In this document: one piece after another, positions 8,313 through 17,007 of the stretch | Numbering within the stretch: the stretch's first letter is position 1 | Layout: each line of letters begins with the position of its first letter | Program-made: the position numbers and the translations under genes | DNA from: JASDSY01 sp041441465 | GTDB taxonomy: Bacteria > Muiribacteriota > UBA9980 | Direction: 5' to 3' | DNA: 64,000 nucleotides | NCBI GenBank assembly: GCA_041441465.1 | Contig: JASDSY010000031.1 | Coordinates: 186,001 to 250,000, forward strand | Notes under the pieces: model-generated | Seen by the model: only the letters and a program-made list of their open reading frames with translations | The model's database searches: none | What the model was told of the DNA's origin: nothing

Positions 8313-9500
8313 ATGAGCACCCATGAATTTATAAAACCGAAAGACGTAATTTACGTTGATAATAACGCTACGACATCTGTAGCGCGCGAAGTATTTGAAG
8401 AAATGAAGCCTTTTTTGACTGATTTTTATGGAAATCCTTCTTCGATACACACTTTTGGCGGCCAGGTAGCATATAAAATAGATGAAGCGCGCGAAAAAAT
8501 AGCTAAATTAATAGGCGCGCTCGATACTGAAATAGTTTTTACATCATGCGGAACCGAATCTGACAGCTCCGCCATACTTGGAATACTGCAGTCAAATCCT
8601 TCAAAAAAACATATAATAACCACAAAAGTGGAACATTCAGCGATAATGAATCTTTGCGGACATTTAAGCAAAACCGGCTACGATATAACATATCTGTCGG
8701 TCGACGGAAAGGGCCAGCTTGATCTTAACGAACTCAGAAACTCGATCAGGCCTGATACAGCGATAATATCTATAATGCACGCAAATAATGAAACCGGCGT
8801 ATTATTCCCTGTCGAAGAAATAGGAAAAATCGCGAAGCAAAAAAATGTGATATTCCATGTCGACGCAGTCCAGGCAGTCGGAAAAGTACCGATAGATCTT
8901 TCAAAATCTTATATAGACCTCATGTCAATATCAGGACATAAGCTTCACGCGCCAAAAGGCGTAGGAGTTTTATATGTAAGACGCGGCACAATGATGAGGC
9001 CTTTTTTAATAGGCGGCCATCAGGAACGCGGAAGACGCGCCGGCACTGAAAATGTAGCGTCAATTTGCGGGCTTGGTAAAGCTGCAGAACTGGCTTTAAA
9101 CCATTTAAACGACGAAAACACAAAAGTGCGCGCAATGCGCGACAGGCTAGAACGCGAGTTATTGGCGAAAGTTGATAATACATTTGTAAACGGCGATACG
9201 GTAAACAGGCTGCCAAACACTACAAATATAAGCTTCGAATTCGTCGAAGGCGAAGCTATATTACTAATGCTCGACCAGCATGGCATTTGCGCCTCGTCCG
9301 GTTCGGCCTGCACATCGGGTTCGCTCCAGCCGTCACACGTATTAAGAGCGATGGGCGTACCGTTTACAGCTGCGCACGGCTCGATACGTTTCAGCCTCAG
9401 CCGTTATAATACCGACGCTGAAATAGATAAAATCATAGAAGTAATGCCGGCAATAATAAAAAAACTGAGGGCAATTTCACCTTATGCCCCTAAAAAATAA
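8313..9500 (+). CDS. nifS: Cysteine desulfurase NifS
   Basis: PLP enzyme that takes sulfur (or selenium from selenocysteine) from cysteine and passes it on as a persulfide to NifU. The 395 residues show DNNATT at 16-21, His108 in VEHSA, HANNETG at 156-162, HVDAVQ at 182-187, the PLP lysine K210 in SGHKLHAPKG, and the catalytic Cys333 in SSGSACTSGS, the longer loop of group I (NifS/IscS) enzymes. It is one base behind nifU and ends at a hairpin terminator. Its position next to selD fits a possible second role in selenium delivery, but that is inference. Confidence 0.96.
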   Translation: MSTHEFIKPKDVIYVDNNATTSVAREVFEEMKPFLTDFYGNPSSIHTFGGQVAYKIDEAREKIAKLIGALDTEIVFTSCGTESDSSAILGILQSNPSKKHIITTKVEHSAIMNLCGHLSKTGYDITYLSVDGKGQLDLNELRNSIRPDTAIISIMHANNETGVLFPVEEIGKIAKQKNVIFHVDAVQAVGKVPIDLSKSYIDLMSISGHKLHAPKGVGVLYVRRGTMMRPFLIGGHQERGRRAGTENVASICGLGKAAELALNHLNDENTKVRAMRDRLERELLAKVDNTFVNGDTVNRLPNTTNISFEFVEGEAILLMLDQHGICASSGSACTSGSLQPSHVLRAMGVPFTAAHGSIRFSLSRYNTDAEIDKIIEVMPAIIKKLRAISPYAPKK

Positions 9501-9514
9501 ATTAAGCACCTGAA

Positions 9515-9546
9515 AAAAGCGCTGAAAATAATATTTCGGCGCTTTT
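9515..9546 (+). terminator. Terminator after nifS
   Basis: Hairpin with arms 9515-9527 and 9534-9546 (13 pairs including one T-G wobble; AAAAGCGC against GCGCTTTT at the base), 6-base loop, followed by a T-rich tail. It separates nifUS from selD. Confidence 0.75.
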
Positions 9547-9570
9547 ATTAAATAAAAGGTGGTGAAAATA

Positions 9571-10617
9571 ATGTCGAGAGAAAAAATAAGGCTCACAAAA
9601 ATGGCGGCATGTGCCGGTTGAGCCTCTAAATTAGGTCCGGGTGACCTTCAAAATATATTAAAAAACATACCGATTTTGAATGACAAAAACCTTCTGATCG
9701 GGTTTAAAAACAATGACGACGCTGCTGTATACAAAATAGATTCAAAAAAATCAATTGTATTCACAGTGGATTTTTTTACTCCAATTGTCGATGACCCTGT
9801 TCATTACGGCAGAATTTCAGCTTGCAATTCTATTTCCGACGTATATGCAATGGGCGGCAAACCGTTCCTGGCTTTAAACGTCATCGGTTTTCCTTCAAAC
9901 GACCTTGAAAATAAAGTGCTGAATCAAATATTAAAAGGCGCGTTCGAAATCACGAATAAAGCCGGCGTTGTTATTGGCGGAGGGCATACTGTTAAAGATA
10001 AGGAACTAAAATTCGGGCTCGCTGTTTTAGGTTTTGTTGATAATAAAAATATTATACATAACTCAAACGCAGAACCAGGCGACATAATAATATTGACTAA
10101 ACCTATCGGGACAGGAATTATAACTACCGCACAGAAGAATACAGGTAAAATTCAGGCAAGAATAATAAACCCTGTTATAAAATCAATGGAACATCTCAAT
10201 AATAAAGTATGTGATATAATGCTTAAATACAGAGTAAAATGCGCTACCGATATTACAGGATTCGGCTTGTTAGGACATTTATCTGAAATAGCTAAAGCTT
10301 CAAATGTTGATATCGCAATTGATTCTGAATCGGTTCCCGTTTTTGACGGTACTATAACTCTTGCTAAAAAAGGATTTATTTCAGGCGGTACATACGCTAA
10401 TCATGAATTTTTAGCTCCAATAGTGACTTACGATAAATCAGTCAGCGAGTTAAAACAGTTGATTCTATGCGACGCGCAAACTTCAGGCGGCATTGTTATG
10501 TTCTGCAAACCTAAAGACTTAAAAAAAATCCAATCAGAACTTTCTAAAACCGAATTAGCAAATTCAATAATCGGTCATGTTATAACAAACGGAAATGGCA
10601 TTTTAAACGTAGATTAA
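9571..10617 (+). CDS. selD: Selenide, water dikinase SelD with selenocysteine (UGA at 9619-9621)
   Basis: SelD makes selenophosphate from selenide and ATP, the selenium donor for selenocysteine and 2-selenouridine. The gene starts at the ATG at 9571 (site AAAAGGTGGTG upstream) and reads through an in-frame TGA at codon 17, in the context MAACAG-U-ASKLGPGDL. E. coli SelD has Cys17 and Lys20; here Sec17 and Lys20 take the same places. Conventional gene callers would start at 9676 and lose the active site. Total length is 348 residues, normal for the family. Further motifs: NDDAAVYK, GRISACNSISDVYAMGG and ATDITGFGLLGH. No selA, selB or tRNA-Sec is in the window. Confidence 0.95.
9619..9647 (+). 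promoter_or_regulatory. Selenocysteine UGA and candidate bacterial SECIS hairpin
   Basis: The TGA codon at 9619-9621 is followed 11 bases later by a perfect 5-bp stem AGGTC (9633-9637) / GACCT (9643-9647) with loop CGGGT. Bacterial SECIS elements lie directly downstream of the UGA inside the coding region with a small apical loop containing G and U, as here. The stem is short and the assignment rests mainly on the SelD context. Confidence 0.6.
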
Positions 10618-10621
10618 TAAA

Positions 10622-10672
10622 AACAAGATCAGGAATACTAATTTTAATCGCAACATCCTTCCTGGTCTTGTT
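10622..10672 (+). terminator. Hairpin terminator after selD
   Basis: Arms AACAAGATCAGGAA (10622-10635) and TTCCTGGTCTTGTT (10659-10672) pair over 14 positions with one G-T wobble, starting 4 bases after the selD stop. The following T-tract is weak, so it may be Rho-independent only in part. Confidence 0.6.
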
Positions 10673-10705
10673 ATGCTGTTTTATTTAACCATTCAAAACT
10701 TTAGT

Positions 10706-10734
10706 TTGACATAACTCTTTTTTTATATTAAAAT
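10706..10734 (+). promoter_or_regulatory. Candidate dnaA promoter P1
   Basis: TTGACA (10706-10711), 17-base spacer, TAAAAT (10729-10734). It lies about 310 bases before dnaA, upstream of the DnaA-box array. Confidence 0.45.
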
Positions 10735-10746
10735 TTAATCGTTTTT

Positions 10747-10776
10747 TTGACATATTGATTTTTTCTTCTCTTTAAT
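10747..10776 (+). promoter_or_regulatory. Candidate dnaA promoter P2
   Basis: TTGACA (10747-10752), 18-base spacer, TTTAAT (10771-10776). A transcript from here would cross the DnaA-box array before reaching dnaA, which would allow autoregulation by DnaA. Confidence 0.4.
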
Positions 10777-10817
10777 ATTAATATAAAATATAAATTATTA
10801 TGTATTCTTATTATAAG

Positions 10818-10991
10818 TGTTGATAATGTTGATAAGTAAGTTGATAACTTTATTTTCAACACTTTTCATCTAGGATTGTTTTGTTGAAAAAAAAAACTTT
10901 TATCAACATTATTCACAAAAATAATTTTTTTTGTTTTTATCCTGATTTTATAAACATAATTATCAATGACTTATAAACATAATTATCAACA
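10818..10991 (+). other. oriC: Putative chromosomal origin (oriC) with DnaA-box array
   Basis: The A+T-rich region before dnaA holds at least eight sequences close to the DnaA box TTATCCACA, mostly as TTATCAACA. On the minus strand: TGTTGATAA at 10818-10826 and 10827-10835 (abutting) and AGTTGATAA at 10839-10847. On the plus strand: TTATCAACA at 10900-10908 abutting TTATTCACA at 10909-10917, TTATAAACA at 10948-10956 and 10971-10979, TTATCAATG at 10960-10968 and TTATCAACA at 10983-10991. The 19-mer TTATAAACATAATTATCAA occurs twice with a 23-base period. T-rich tracts at 10920-10940 could be the unwinding element. Genes on both sides mostly point away, as expected for an origin. Confidence 0.75.
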
Positions 10992-11041
10992 ATACCGATT
11001 ATAAAAAAAAATTTAATTTTTTACAAAAGGAATCAATTAAA

Positions 11042-12547
11042 ATGCACTCTGCCAAAGAAATATGGAAAAGCATAATATCTAATTCGCGCAAGAAGATAGA
11101 TGACCCGACGGTATTTGACGGTCTTATAATTAAAACTCGAGAGATTTCGATTCAGGATACTACGCTGATAATCGAAGTCGAATCAGATTTTATAAGACAG
11201 AAATTATCGGAACAGTATATGGCTGTATTTACAGCTGAATTTTCTGATATTTTAAAAAATCAGAATGTTAAAATACGTTTTTTGACTGCTGAAAAAGGAG
11301 CTTTTGAAGATAATTTCGAACTTCTGGATGCCGATATGTTTTCTAAAAAACAAAAGAATAATATCATCGAAAAAAAAGAAAACACTTTAAAAAATGATGA
11401 AAAAACTTCAGGATCGGCAATAGAAAGAAAACATGAAGTTACAGATAAATCAGATTTTTCGTCTAAAAATATTAATAACGATAATTCTCAGACTCCTCAA
11501 AATCAGCAGCAATCGTTTTTTCAGATATCCACTCTATCCTCTAAATATACTTTCGATACATTCATTATAGGAAAAAGCAACCAGTTCGCTCATGGTGTTT
11601 CTCTAAATGTAGCGCGTTTTCCGGGCACTCAGTATAACCCGCTTTTTTTATACGGCGGAGTCGGACTCGGAAAAACCCATTTAATGCAGGCTATTGGCCA
11701 TCATATTTTAAAATCCAATAAATCGGCGAATGTTATTTATGTGACATGCGAATCGTTTTTGAATGAAATGGTAAATTCCATGCAAAATAACAGGCAGATG
11801 CAATTTCGCGAGAAATACAGAAGCGCAGACGTGCTTTTAGTGGACGATGTTCAGTTCTTATCAGGAAAAGAAGCTACTCAGGAAGAATTTTTCCATACAT
11901 TCAACCAGCTGCATCAAAGCCGTAAACAGATTGTTCTTACGTCAGACCGTCCGCCGCATGAAATTCCGAGACTCGAGGAAAGGCTCGTGTCAAGGTTCCA
12001 GATCGGTATGATTGCGGATATTCAGCCGCCTGACCTTGAATTAAGAATGGCTATATTGCAAAATGCCCGCGATACTGCAGGAAAACAGGTGCCAAATGAA
12101 ATGATTTCGTATATAGCCCAGAAGATCGAGGGCAATATACGAAAATTAGAAGGGGCGTTTATTAAAGTTGTAGCATTTGCTGAAATGAATAAGCGCGATA
12201 TCAACGAAAGCCTTATAGACGAAGCGTTGTTCGACGTAAGCCAGAGCGTTCAGAAAAAGATAACTATTGATATTGTGCTGAAAGCTGTCGGTGAAAATTA
12301 CAGGATATCGCTTCAGGATTTTAAATCTAAAAACCGCTCCGCTAACGTAGCTTTTCCGCGCCAGATCGCGATGTATCTATGCAAATATCTTGTAGACGCC
12401 TCAACTACTAAAATCGGCGCGGAATTCGGCGGCCGTGACCATTCCACTGTAATACACGGAATCGGTAAGATCGAGGAAATGATGGATAAAGATATCGCGT
12501 TCAGAAATGAAATAGAAGGACTCATTCAAAAAATCAAAAAGATGTAA
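11042..12547 (+). CDS. dnaA: Chromosomal replication initiator DnaA
   Basis: AAA+ initiator that binds DnaA boxes and melts oriC. The 501 residues show domain I (about 1-80), a long low-complexity linker rich in Lys, Asn and Gln (about 100-160), Walker A GGVGLGKT at 205-212, Walker B LLVDDVQFL at 265-273, and the domain IV box-binding signature GGRDHSTVIHG starting near 463. The start ATG at 11042 follows AAAAGGAA. The gene lies directly behind the box array. The next gene is recF; dnaN, usually between them, is missing. Confidence 0.98.
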   Translation: MHSAKEIWKSIISNSRKKIDDPTVFDGLIIKTREISIQDTTLIIEVESDFIRQKLSEQYMAVFTAEFSDILKNQNVKIRFLTAEKGAFEDNFELLDADMFSKKQKNNIIEKKENTLKNDEKTSGSAIERKHEVTDKSDFSSKNINNDNSQTPQNQQQSFFQISTLSSKYTFDTFIIGKSNQFAHGVSLNVARFPGTQYNPLFLYGGVGLGKTHLMQAIGHHILKSNKSANVIYVTCESFLNEMVNSMQNNRQMQFREKYRSADVLLVDDVQFLSGKEATQEEFFHTFNQLHQSRKQIVLTSDRPPHEIPRLEERLVSRFQIGMIADIQPPDLELRMAILQNARDTAGKQVPNEMISYIAQKIEGNIRKLEGAFIKVVAFAEMNKRDINESLIDEALFDVSQSVQKKITIDIVLKAVGENYRISLQDFKSKNRSANVAFPRQIAMYLCKYLVDASTTKIGAEFGGRDHSTVIHGIGKIEEMMDKDIAFRNEIEGLIQKIKKM

Positions 12548-12642
12548 TAAACGGCTTAAAATAACAAAACTATAATAGCGGACAGCTTCGCAATATTTTT
12601 TTACATCGATATGGCATTACTTTTTAAGAAATATTATAAAAT

Positions 12643-13797
12643 ATGAATATAATAAATGTAAGACTCAATAATTTTAGGAATATAAAATACCTGGAAATAG
12701 CATTATCTCCAGGTATTAATCTTTTTTATGGAATGAACGGCCAGGGCAAAACCAATATACTTGAATCAGTTGAAATACTGTCTACAACGAAATCTGAAAA
12801 GGCTTCAAAAGAGATTGAATTGATCAATCATGATGCTGATTTCGGAAGTGTTTCAGGAAAATTTTACAAAAACAACCTTGACTTTGAAATAGATATACTT
12901 TTAAGCCGCCAGAAGCGTAAAACCTGCGTTAAAAATGGAAAAAATACAACGCCGGATTCTGTTTTCGGTTCCGTTAATATCGTGAAATTTTTTCCGGATG
13001 ATATCGAGATTATAAAGGGCGGCCCTCAGTCGCGGCGCCGGTACATGGATATGGAAATATCCCTTATAGACAGGGTATACTATAATAATTATAAAAATTA
13101 TATTAAAATAATAGAAACGCGAAACCAATTATTAAAAAAAGCGTCCGATTCTTTTTACTCGCAAAATAGCAGCGACTATAAAAAAATAATGACGATGATA
13201 GAATCTTACGATGAACTGCTGCCGCCTATCGCTTATATGATTTATTCAAATCGAGTTAAGTTCTTGAATGAAATTTATCCTATTGCCAACAAAATGCATA
13301 GATTAATATCAGCCGACGCCGAAGATATCGAGATAAAATATAATGATTCGGCAAATGAAAACATCAGTGAATTCATTGAGTTATCACAGACAGAATATAT
13401 GGACAGATTAATATTTTTATTGAAAAATAATTTAAAAAATGATATAATAAAAGGCCATACAGGAGCAGGTCCGCATAAAGACGATATTACGTTTTTGATA
13501 AATAAAAACAGCGCTAAATTGTACGGATCGACCGGCCAGGTAAAAACGTTGGCGATTTCTTTGAAGTTAGCTCAAATCGAATATATTTACAAGAAATTAA
13601 ACGATTATCCGGTTTTATTGATAGACGACCTTACTTCCGAATTTGACCGCGAGCGCCTGTTTAATATAATAAGCAATATTTCTGATAAGATCCAGGCGAT
13701 GGTTACATGCACTAACCATAACATTTTTATGGAGGCCGGCGGCGGGCTTGACATAAGATATTTTAAAGTGAAAAACGGCGGCATAGAAGAAAATTAA
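12643..13797 (+). CDS. recF: DNA replication and repair protein RecF
   Basis: SMC-like ATPase that helps load RecA at gaps. The 384 residues show Walker A GMNGQGKT at 30-37, the RecF-typical FFPDDIEIIKGGPQSRRRYMD region, GAGPHKDD near two thirds, the signature STGQVKTLAISLKLAQ and Walker B LLIDDLTSEFD with the D-loop. A 95-base gap separates it from dnaA; only a weak ribosome site is visible. The DciA-like gene follows 3 bases after the stop, indicating an operon. Confidence 0.95.
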   Translation: MNIINVRLNNFRNIKYLEIALSPGINLFYGMNGQGKTNILESVEILSTTKSEKASKEIELINHDADFGSVSGKFYKNNLDFEIDILLSRQKRKTCVKNGKNTTPDSVFGSVNIVKFFPDDIEIIKGGPQSRRRYMDMEISLIDRVYYNNYKNYIKIIETRNQLLKKASDSFYSQNSSDYKKIMTMIESYDELLPPIAYMIYSNRVKFLNEIYPIANKMHRLISADAEDIEIKYNDSANENISEFIELSQTEYMDRLIFLLKNNLKNDIIKGHTGAGPHKDDITFLINKNSAKLYGSTGQVKTLAISLKLAQIEYIYKKLNDYPVLLIDDLTSEFDRERLFNIISNISDKIQAMVTCTNHNIFMEAGGGLDIRYFKVKNGGIEEN

Positions 13798-13800
13798 TAT

Positions 13801-14784
13801 ATGCGTAAAAGTGAATGCAAGCCTGAAGTTTTAGGCGAAATAATAAATGATATAATAAACAAGCCTGAATATAATGAATTAAAGAAATTTGACAATATAA
13901 AAAAGGCATGGTGTGAAGTTTGCGGTGACTTCATATCGTCAAATACCATTGTGCGCGGTTTTCAAAACGGAGTTTTATTAATATTGGCAAAAGCCAGCGC
14001 TTTTGTTTTCGAGCTTAATACTTTGAAAAAACGATATATTGCGAGTATACGCAAAGCTCTTCCTTCTTACGGAATAAATGACATTTTTTTTAAAGTAGGG
14101 TCTGCCGCGGATTTTTCCCAAAAAGCTCCGGATATTGTTATTGACGAGCTTCTTTACAGGGTCAAAGAAAATGAAGTGATGTTTTATAACATCGATAATA
14201 TCGAAGTCCCTGATGACGTGAAAAACGGCATTAATTTATTCATAGATTCGATAAATTATTCCGATCCGGAATTAAAACAAAAAGCTTATAATGTTTCGAT
14301 TATAGTTTATAAAGTCAATCAGTATAAAAAAAGGAACGGCTATATCGAATGTAAAGTATGTTCGGGGCTGTTTCTGGATGAAACTAAAAAATCAGATATT
14401 TGTGTTTATTGTTCGGACAGGCTGAAACATTCTTTGAAAATGAACAAAACTGCGATTCTTGAAAAACCATGGGAAGGTTATGAAACTCATTCGTCATTCT
14501 ATCCTGATATTAGCTTTTTAGAATATTCGTATTTAAAAAATCGCGAAATCGACAGACTAAAAAAAGAAATGGACGAGCTGATATTACAGTATGTTCGTTC
14601 CGAAAGTGCCGATATATTCAGGATAATTGATAATAAAATCAGGACCGCCCTGTGTTTGAGCCAGAGCAGGAATTATTTTGAAGCGAATGACTGCGGCGGC
14701 GAGTTTCTTGATTTGATATCGAAAGTGCTGGGACAGAACGTAAAGGCTGTTTACGCGCGCGGTATGTTTCTTTCGAAGATGTAA
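13801..14784 (+). CDS. DciA/DUF721-like protein with zinc-ribbon extension
   Basis: The N-terminal part (about residues 10-100) resembles DUF721/DciA: an early helix, a W-x-E-V-CG motif near 37-42 (WCEVCGD), then a segment where VLLILAKASAFVFELNTLKKRYIASIRK matches the family pattern of a beta-strand and a K/R-rich helix. DciA loads or helps the replicative helicase. The usual protein is about 100-180 residues; this one is 327. The extension carries a likely zinc ribbon, C184-x2-C187 and C201-x2-C204, then a charged helical region. It sits between recF and DUF370, the usual place for DUF721. The DciA assignment is by position and pattern; the extension has no function I recognise. Confidence 0.7.
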   Translation: MRKSECKPEVLGEIINDIINKPEYNELKKFDNIKKAWCEVCGDFISSNTIVRGFQNGVLLILAKASAFVFELNTLKKRYIASIRKALPSYGINDIFFKVGSAADFSQKAPDIVIDELLYRVKENEVMFYNIDNIEVPDDVKNGINLFIDSINYSDPELKQKAYNVSIIVYKVNQYKKRNGYIECKVCSGLFLDETKKSDICVYCSDRLKHSLKMNKTAILEKPWEGYETHSSFYPDISFLEYSYLKNREIDRLKKEMDELILQYVRSESADIFRIIDNKIRTALCLSQSRNYFEANDCGGEFLDLISKVLGQNVKAVYARGMFLSKM

Positions 14785-14804
14785 TAAAATTTTGGAGAAT
14801 ATTA

Positions 14805-15086
14805 ATGTATTTGCATATAGGCGATAATAAAATAATATCGACGGAAAATGTTATGGGAATATTTTCACTCAGCCACTTTTTAAAGGCGAAGGAAAATGTG
14901 ATAAATTACAAACGTCTTACCGAGAGTAAGAAAATAAAAAAAATATCCAGCAGAAAATCAAAAAGCCTTATTTTAATGGATAATGGTCATTACATCGAAT
15001 CATCGATTTCAGTAATGACGCTTTCTAAAAGGATAAGAAATTATAATCAAAATATAAAAGATGGAGTGTACTATGAGCGGGCATAA
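14805..15086 (+). CDS. DUF370 protein, RemB/YaaB-like
   Basis: A 93-residue protein opening with MYLHIGDNKII and a later segment KSLILMDNGHYIESSISVMTLSKR, the pattern of DUF370 (RemA/RemB, extracellular matrix regulators). In Bacillus the homologue yaaB lies between recF and gyrB, as here. GGAG precedes the ATG by a few bases. The end overlaps the start of gyrB, so the two are probably translated together. RemA-type members bind DNA; the role of RemB-type members is unclear. Confidence 0.85.
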   Translation: MYLHIGDNKIISTENVMGIFSLSHFLKAKENVINYKRLTESKKIKKISSRKSKSLILMDNGHYIESSISVMTLSKRIRNYNQNIKDGVYYERA

Positions 15087-16974
15087 TTACGATGCAACTA
15101 AAATCAAAGTGCTTGAAGGGCTGGAGGCGGTCCGTAAAAGACCGGGTATGTATATAGGTTCGACCGATATACGCGGATTGCACCATTTATTATTCGAAGT
15201 CGTCGATAACAGCGTTGACGAAGCAATGGCAGGTTATTGTAAAAATATAAACGTAATAATGCATGCTGATAAAAGCATGACTGTTATAGATGACGGTCGC
15301 GGTATCCCTATTGACATGCATGAATGCGGCAGGCCGGCGCTTGAAGTTGTATTGACGAAACTTCATGCCGGCGGTAAATTTAGCGATGATAACTACGCTT
15401 ATTCCGGCGGTCTTCACGGCGTCGGCGTTTCGGTCGTTAACGCGCTTTCCGAATATCTTGAAGCTTACGTAACTTTAAACGGAAAGGTGCATTATCAGCG
15501 TTTTGAGTATGGCGCTCCTGTAGATGACATGAAAATAGTGGGTGAGGCTCCCGGGTCGGGCACCAGGATTCACTATATGCCTGATAAGACTATATTTGAA
15601 ACTATTGACGGTTCATTCGATACCCTTTCTAACCGTTTGAGGGAACTTGCTTTCTTGAATAAAGGCATAAGGATAACCATAAAGGAAGAAGCTACTGAAA
15701 AAGAACACGTATTTGAATACGAAGGCGGTATAATATCATTTGTTGAATACTTAAATAAAAATAAAACCGCGCTTCATCCTGAGGTAATTTATTTTCAGAA
15801 AGAGAAAGACGCGGTAAATGTCGAACTTGCTTTAAGCTATAACGACGGCTACAATGAAACGCTTTTTTCATTCGTTAATGATATCAACACGATTGACGGC
15901 GGTACTCATGTTACCGGATTGAGATCTGCACAAACAAAAGTCGTTAATGATTATATAAAAAATAATAACCTTGTGAAAGATAAAGAATTCAAATTAACAG
16001 CTGACGATATCCGCGAAGGATTAACCGTTGTTCTTTCGATAAAAGTAAAAAATCCTCAATTTGAAGGTCAGACGAAAGCAAAACTCGGAAATTCCGAAGT
16101 AAGAGGAATAGTCGATGCGGTAGTCTGCGAAAAATTGATGGAATATTTTGAACAAAATCAGGCGACAGCGAAAGCGATTGTAGATAAATGCGTTATGGCC
16201 GCTAAAGCCCGCGAAGCCGCTAGAAGAGCCCGTGAGCTTACTCGCAGAAAATCGGCGCTCGATTCATTTTCACTTCCGGGAAAACTCGCCGACTGTTCAG
16301 AAAGAGACGCAAAATTATGTGAATTATACATAGTCGAAGGTGACTCGGCCGGCGGTTCGGCTAAACAGGGCCGTAACAGAAGAACGCAGGCCATACTTCC
16401 TTTGAAGGGTAAAATTTTGAACGTCGAAAAGACAAGGCTTGATAAAATACTTGGAAACGATGAAATAAGAACGCTTATTACGGCACTTGGCACAAATATA
16501 GGCGACGATTTCGACATAAATAAGCTCCGCTACCATAAAGTGTTTATAATGACCGATGCCGACGTCGACGGCGCGCATATCAGAACTCTTTTGTTAACAT
16601 TTTTCTATAGATATATGCCTGAACTTATAAAAAGCAATAATATTTATGTGGCGCAGCCGCCGCTTTATAAGATTCAAAAAGGCAAAACTATTATTTATGC
16701 GTATTCTGATGATGAATTGCAGAAAAAACTAGCCGAAATAGGAAAAGACAAAGATTCAGTTAATATACAGCGTTACAAAGGTCTTGGAGAAATGAATCCT
16801 GAGCAGCTGTGGGACACTACGATGAATCCTGAAACAAGGCTTACCTTAAGAGTAGCGCTTGAAGACATAATCGAGGCGGACGAGATATTTTCGATATTGA
16901 TGGGCGATCAGGTTCAGCCGAGAAAAGAATTCATCGAAAGACATGCCAAAGAAGTTAAAAATCTTGATATATAA
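15073..16974 (+). CDS. gyrB: DNA gyrase subunit B
   Basis: ATPase subunit of gyrase. The 633 residues show the GHKL ATP site (VDNSVDEAMAG), HAGGKF, GLHGVGVSVVNALS, the TOPRIM motifs YIVEGDSAGGSAKQGRNRRTQ (first residues only needed for recognition) and MTDADVDGAHIRTLLLTFF, plus the QRYKGLGEMN motif. I prefer the ATG at 15073 because GGAG at 15063-15066 lies 6 bases before it; an in-frame ATG at 15061 has no such site. Its start overlaps DUF370 by 14 bases. The short length is that of the non-enterobacterial type without the 170-residue insert. Confidence 0.97.
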   Translation: MSGHNYDATKIKVLEGLEAVRKRPGMYIGSTDIRGLHHLLFEVVDNSVDEAMAGYCKNINVIMHADKSMTVIDDGRGIPIDMHECGRPALEVVLTKLHAGGKFSDDNYAYSGGLHGVGVSVVNALSEYLEAYVTLNGKVHYQRFEYGAPVDDMKIVGEAPGSGTRIHYMPDKTIFETIDGSFDTLSNRLRELAFLNKGIRITIKEEATEKEHVFEYEGGIISFVEYLNKNKTALHPEVIYFQKEKDAVNVELALSYNDGYNETLFSFVNDINTIDGGTHVTGLRSAQTKVVNDYIKNNNLVKDKEFKLTADDIREGLTVVLSIKVKNPQFEGQTKAKLGNSEVRGIVDAVVCEKLMEYFEQNQATAKAIVDKCVMAAKAREAARRARELTRRKSALDSFSLPGKLADCSERDAKLCELYIVEGDSAGGSAKQGRNRRTQAILPLKGKILNVEKTRLDKILGNDEIRTLITALGTNIGDDFDINKLRYHKVFIMTDADVDGAHIRTLLLTFFYRYMPELIKSNNIYVAQPPLYKIQKGKTIIYAYSDDELQKKLAEIGKDKDSVNIQRYKGLGEMNPEQLWDTTMNPETRLTLRVALEDIIEADEIFSILMGDQVQPRKEFIERHAKEVKNLDI

Positions 16975-17007
16975 AAAAATTTAAATATTTAAGGGAGAAC
17001 ATTTTAC

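Noticed and set aside
9020..9313. Open frames antisense to nifS, gyrB, gyrA, recF and mnmG
   Set aside because: They lie entirely inside well-conserved genes on the other strand, have low-complexity translations and no ribosome sites; they are shadows of the real reading frames.
7454..9500. nifU-nifS as part of a nitrogenase locus
   Set aside because: No nifH, nifD, nifK, nifE or nifB is present; the three-domain NifU also serves general Fe-S assembly in many anaerobes.
9619..9621. selD as a pseudogene broken by a stop codon
   Set aside because: The TGA is at the known active-site position, the frame is otherwise complete and conserved, and a hairpin follows; selenocysteine is the better reading.
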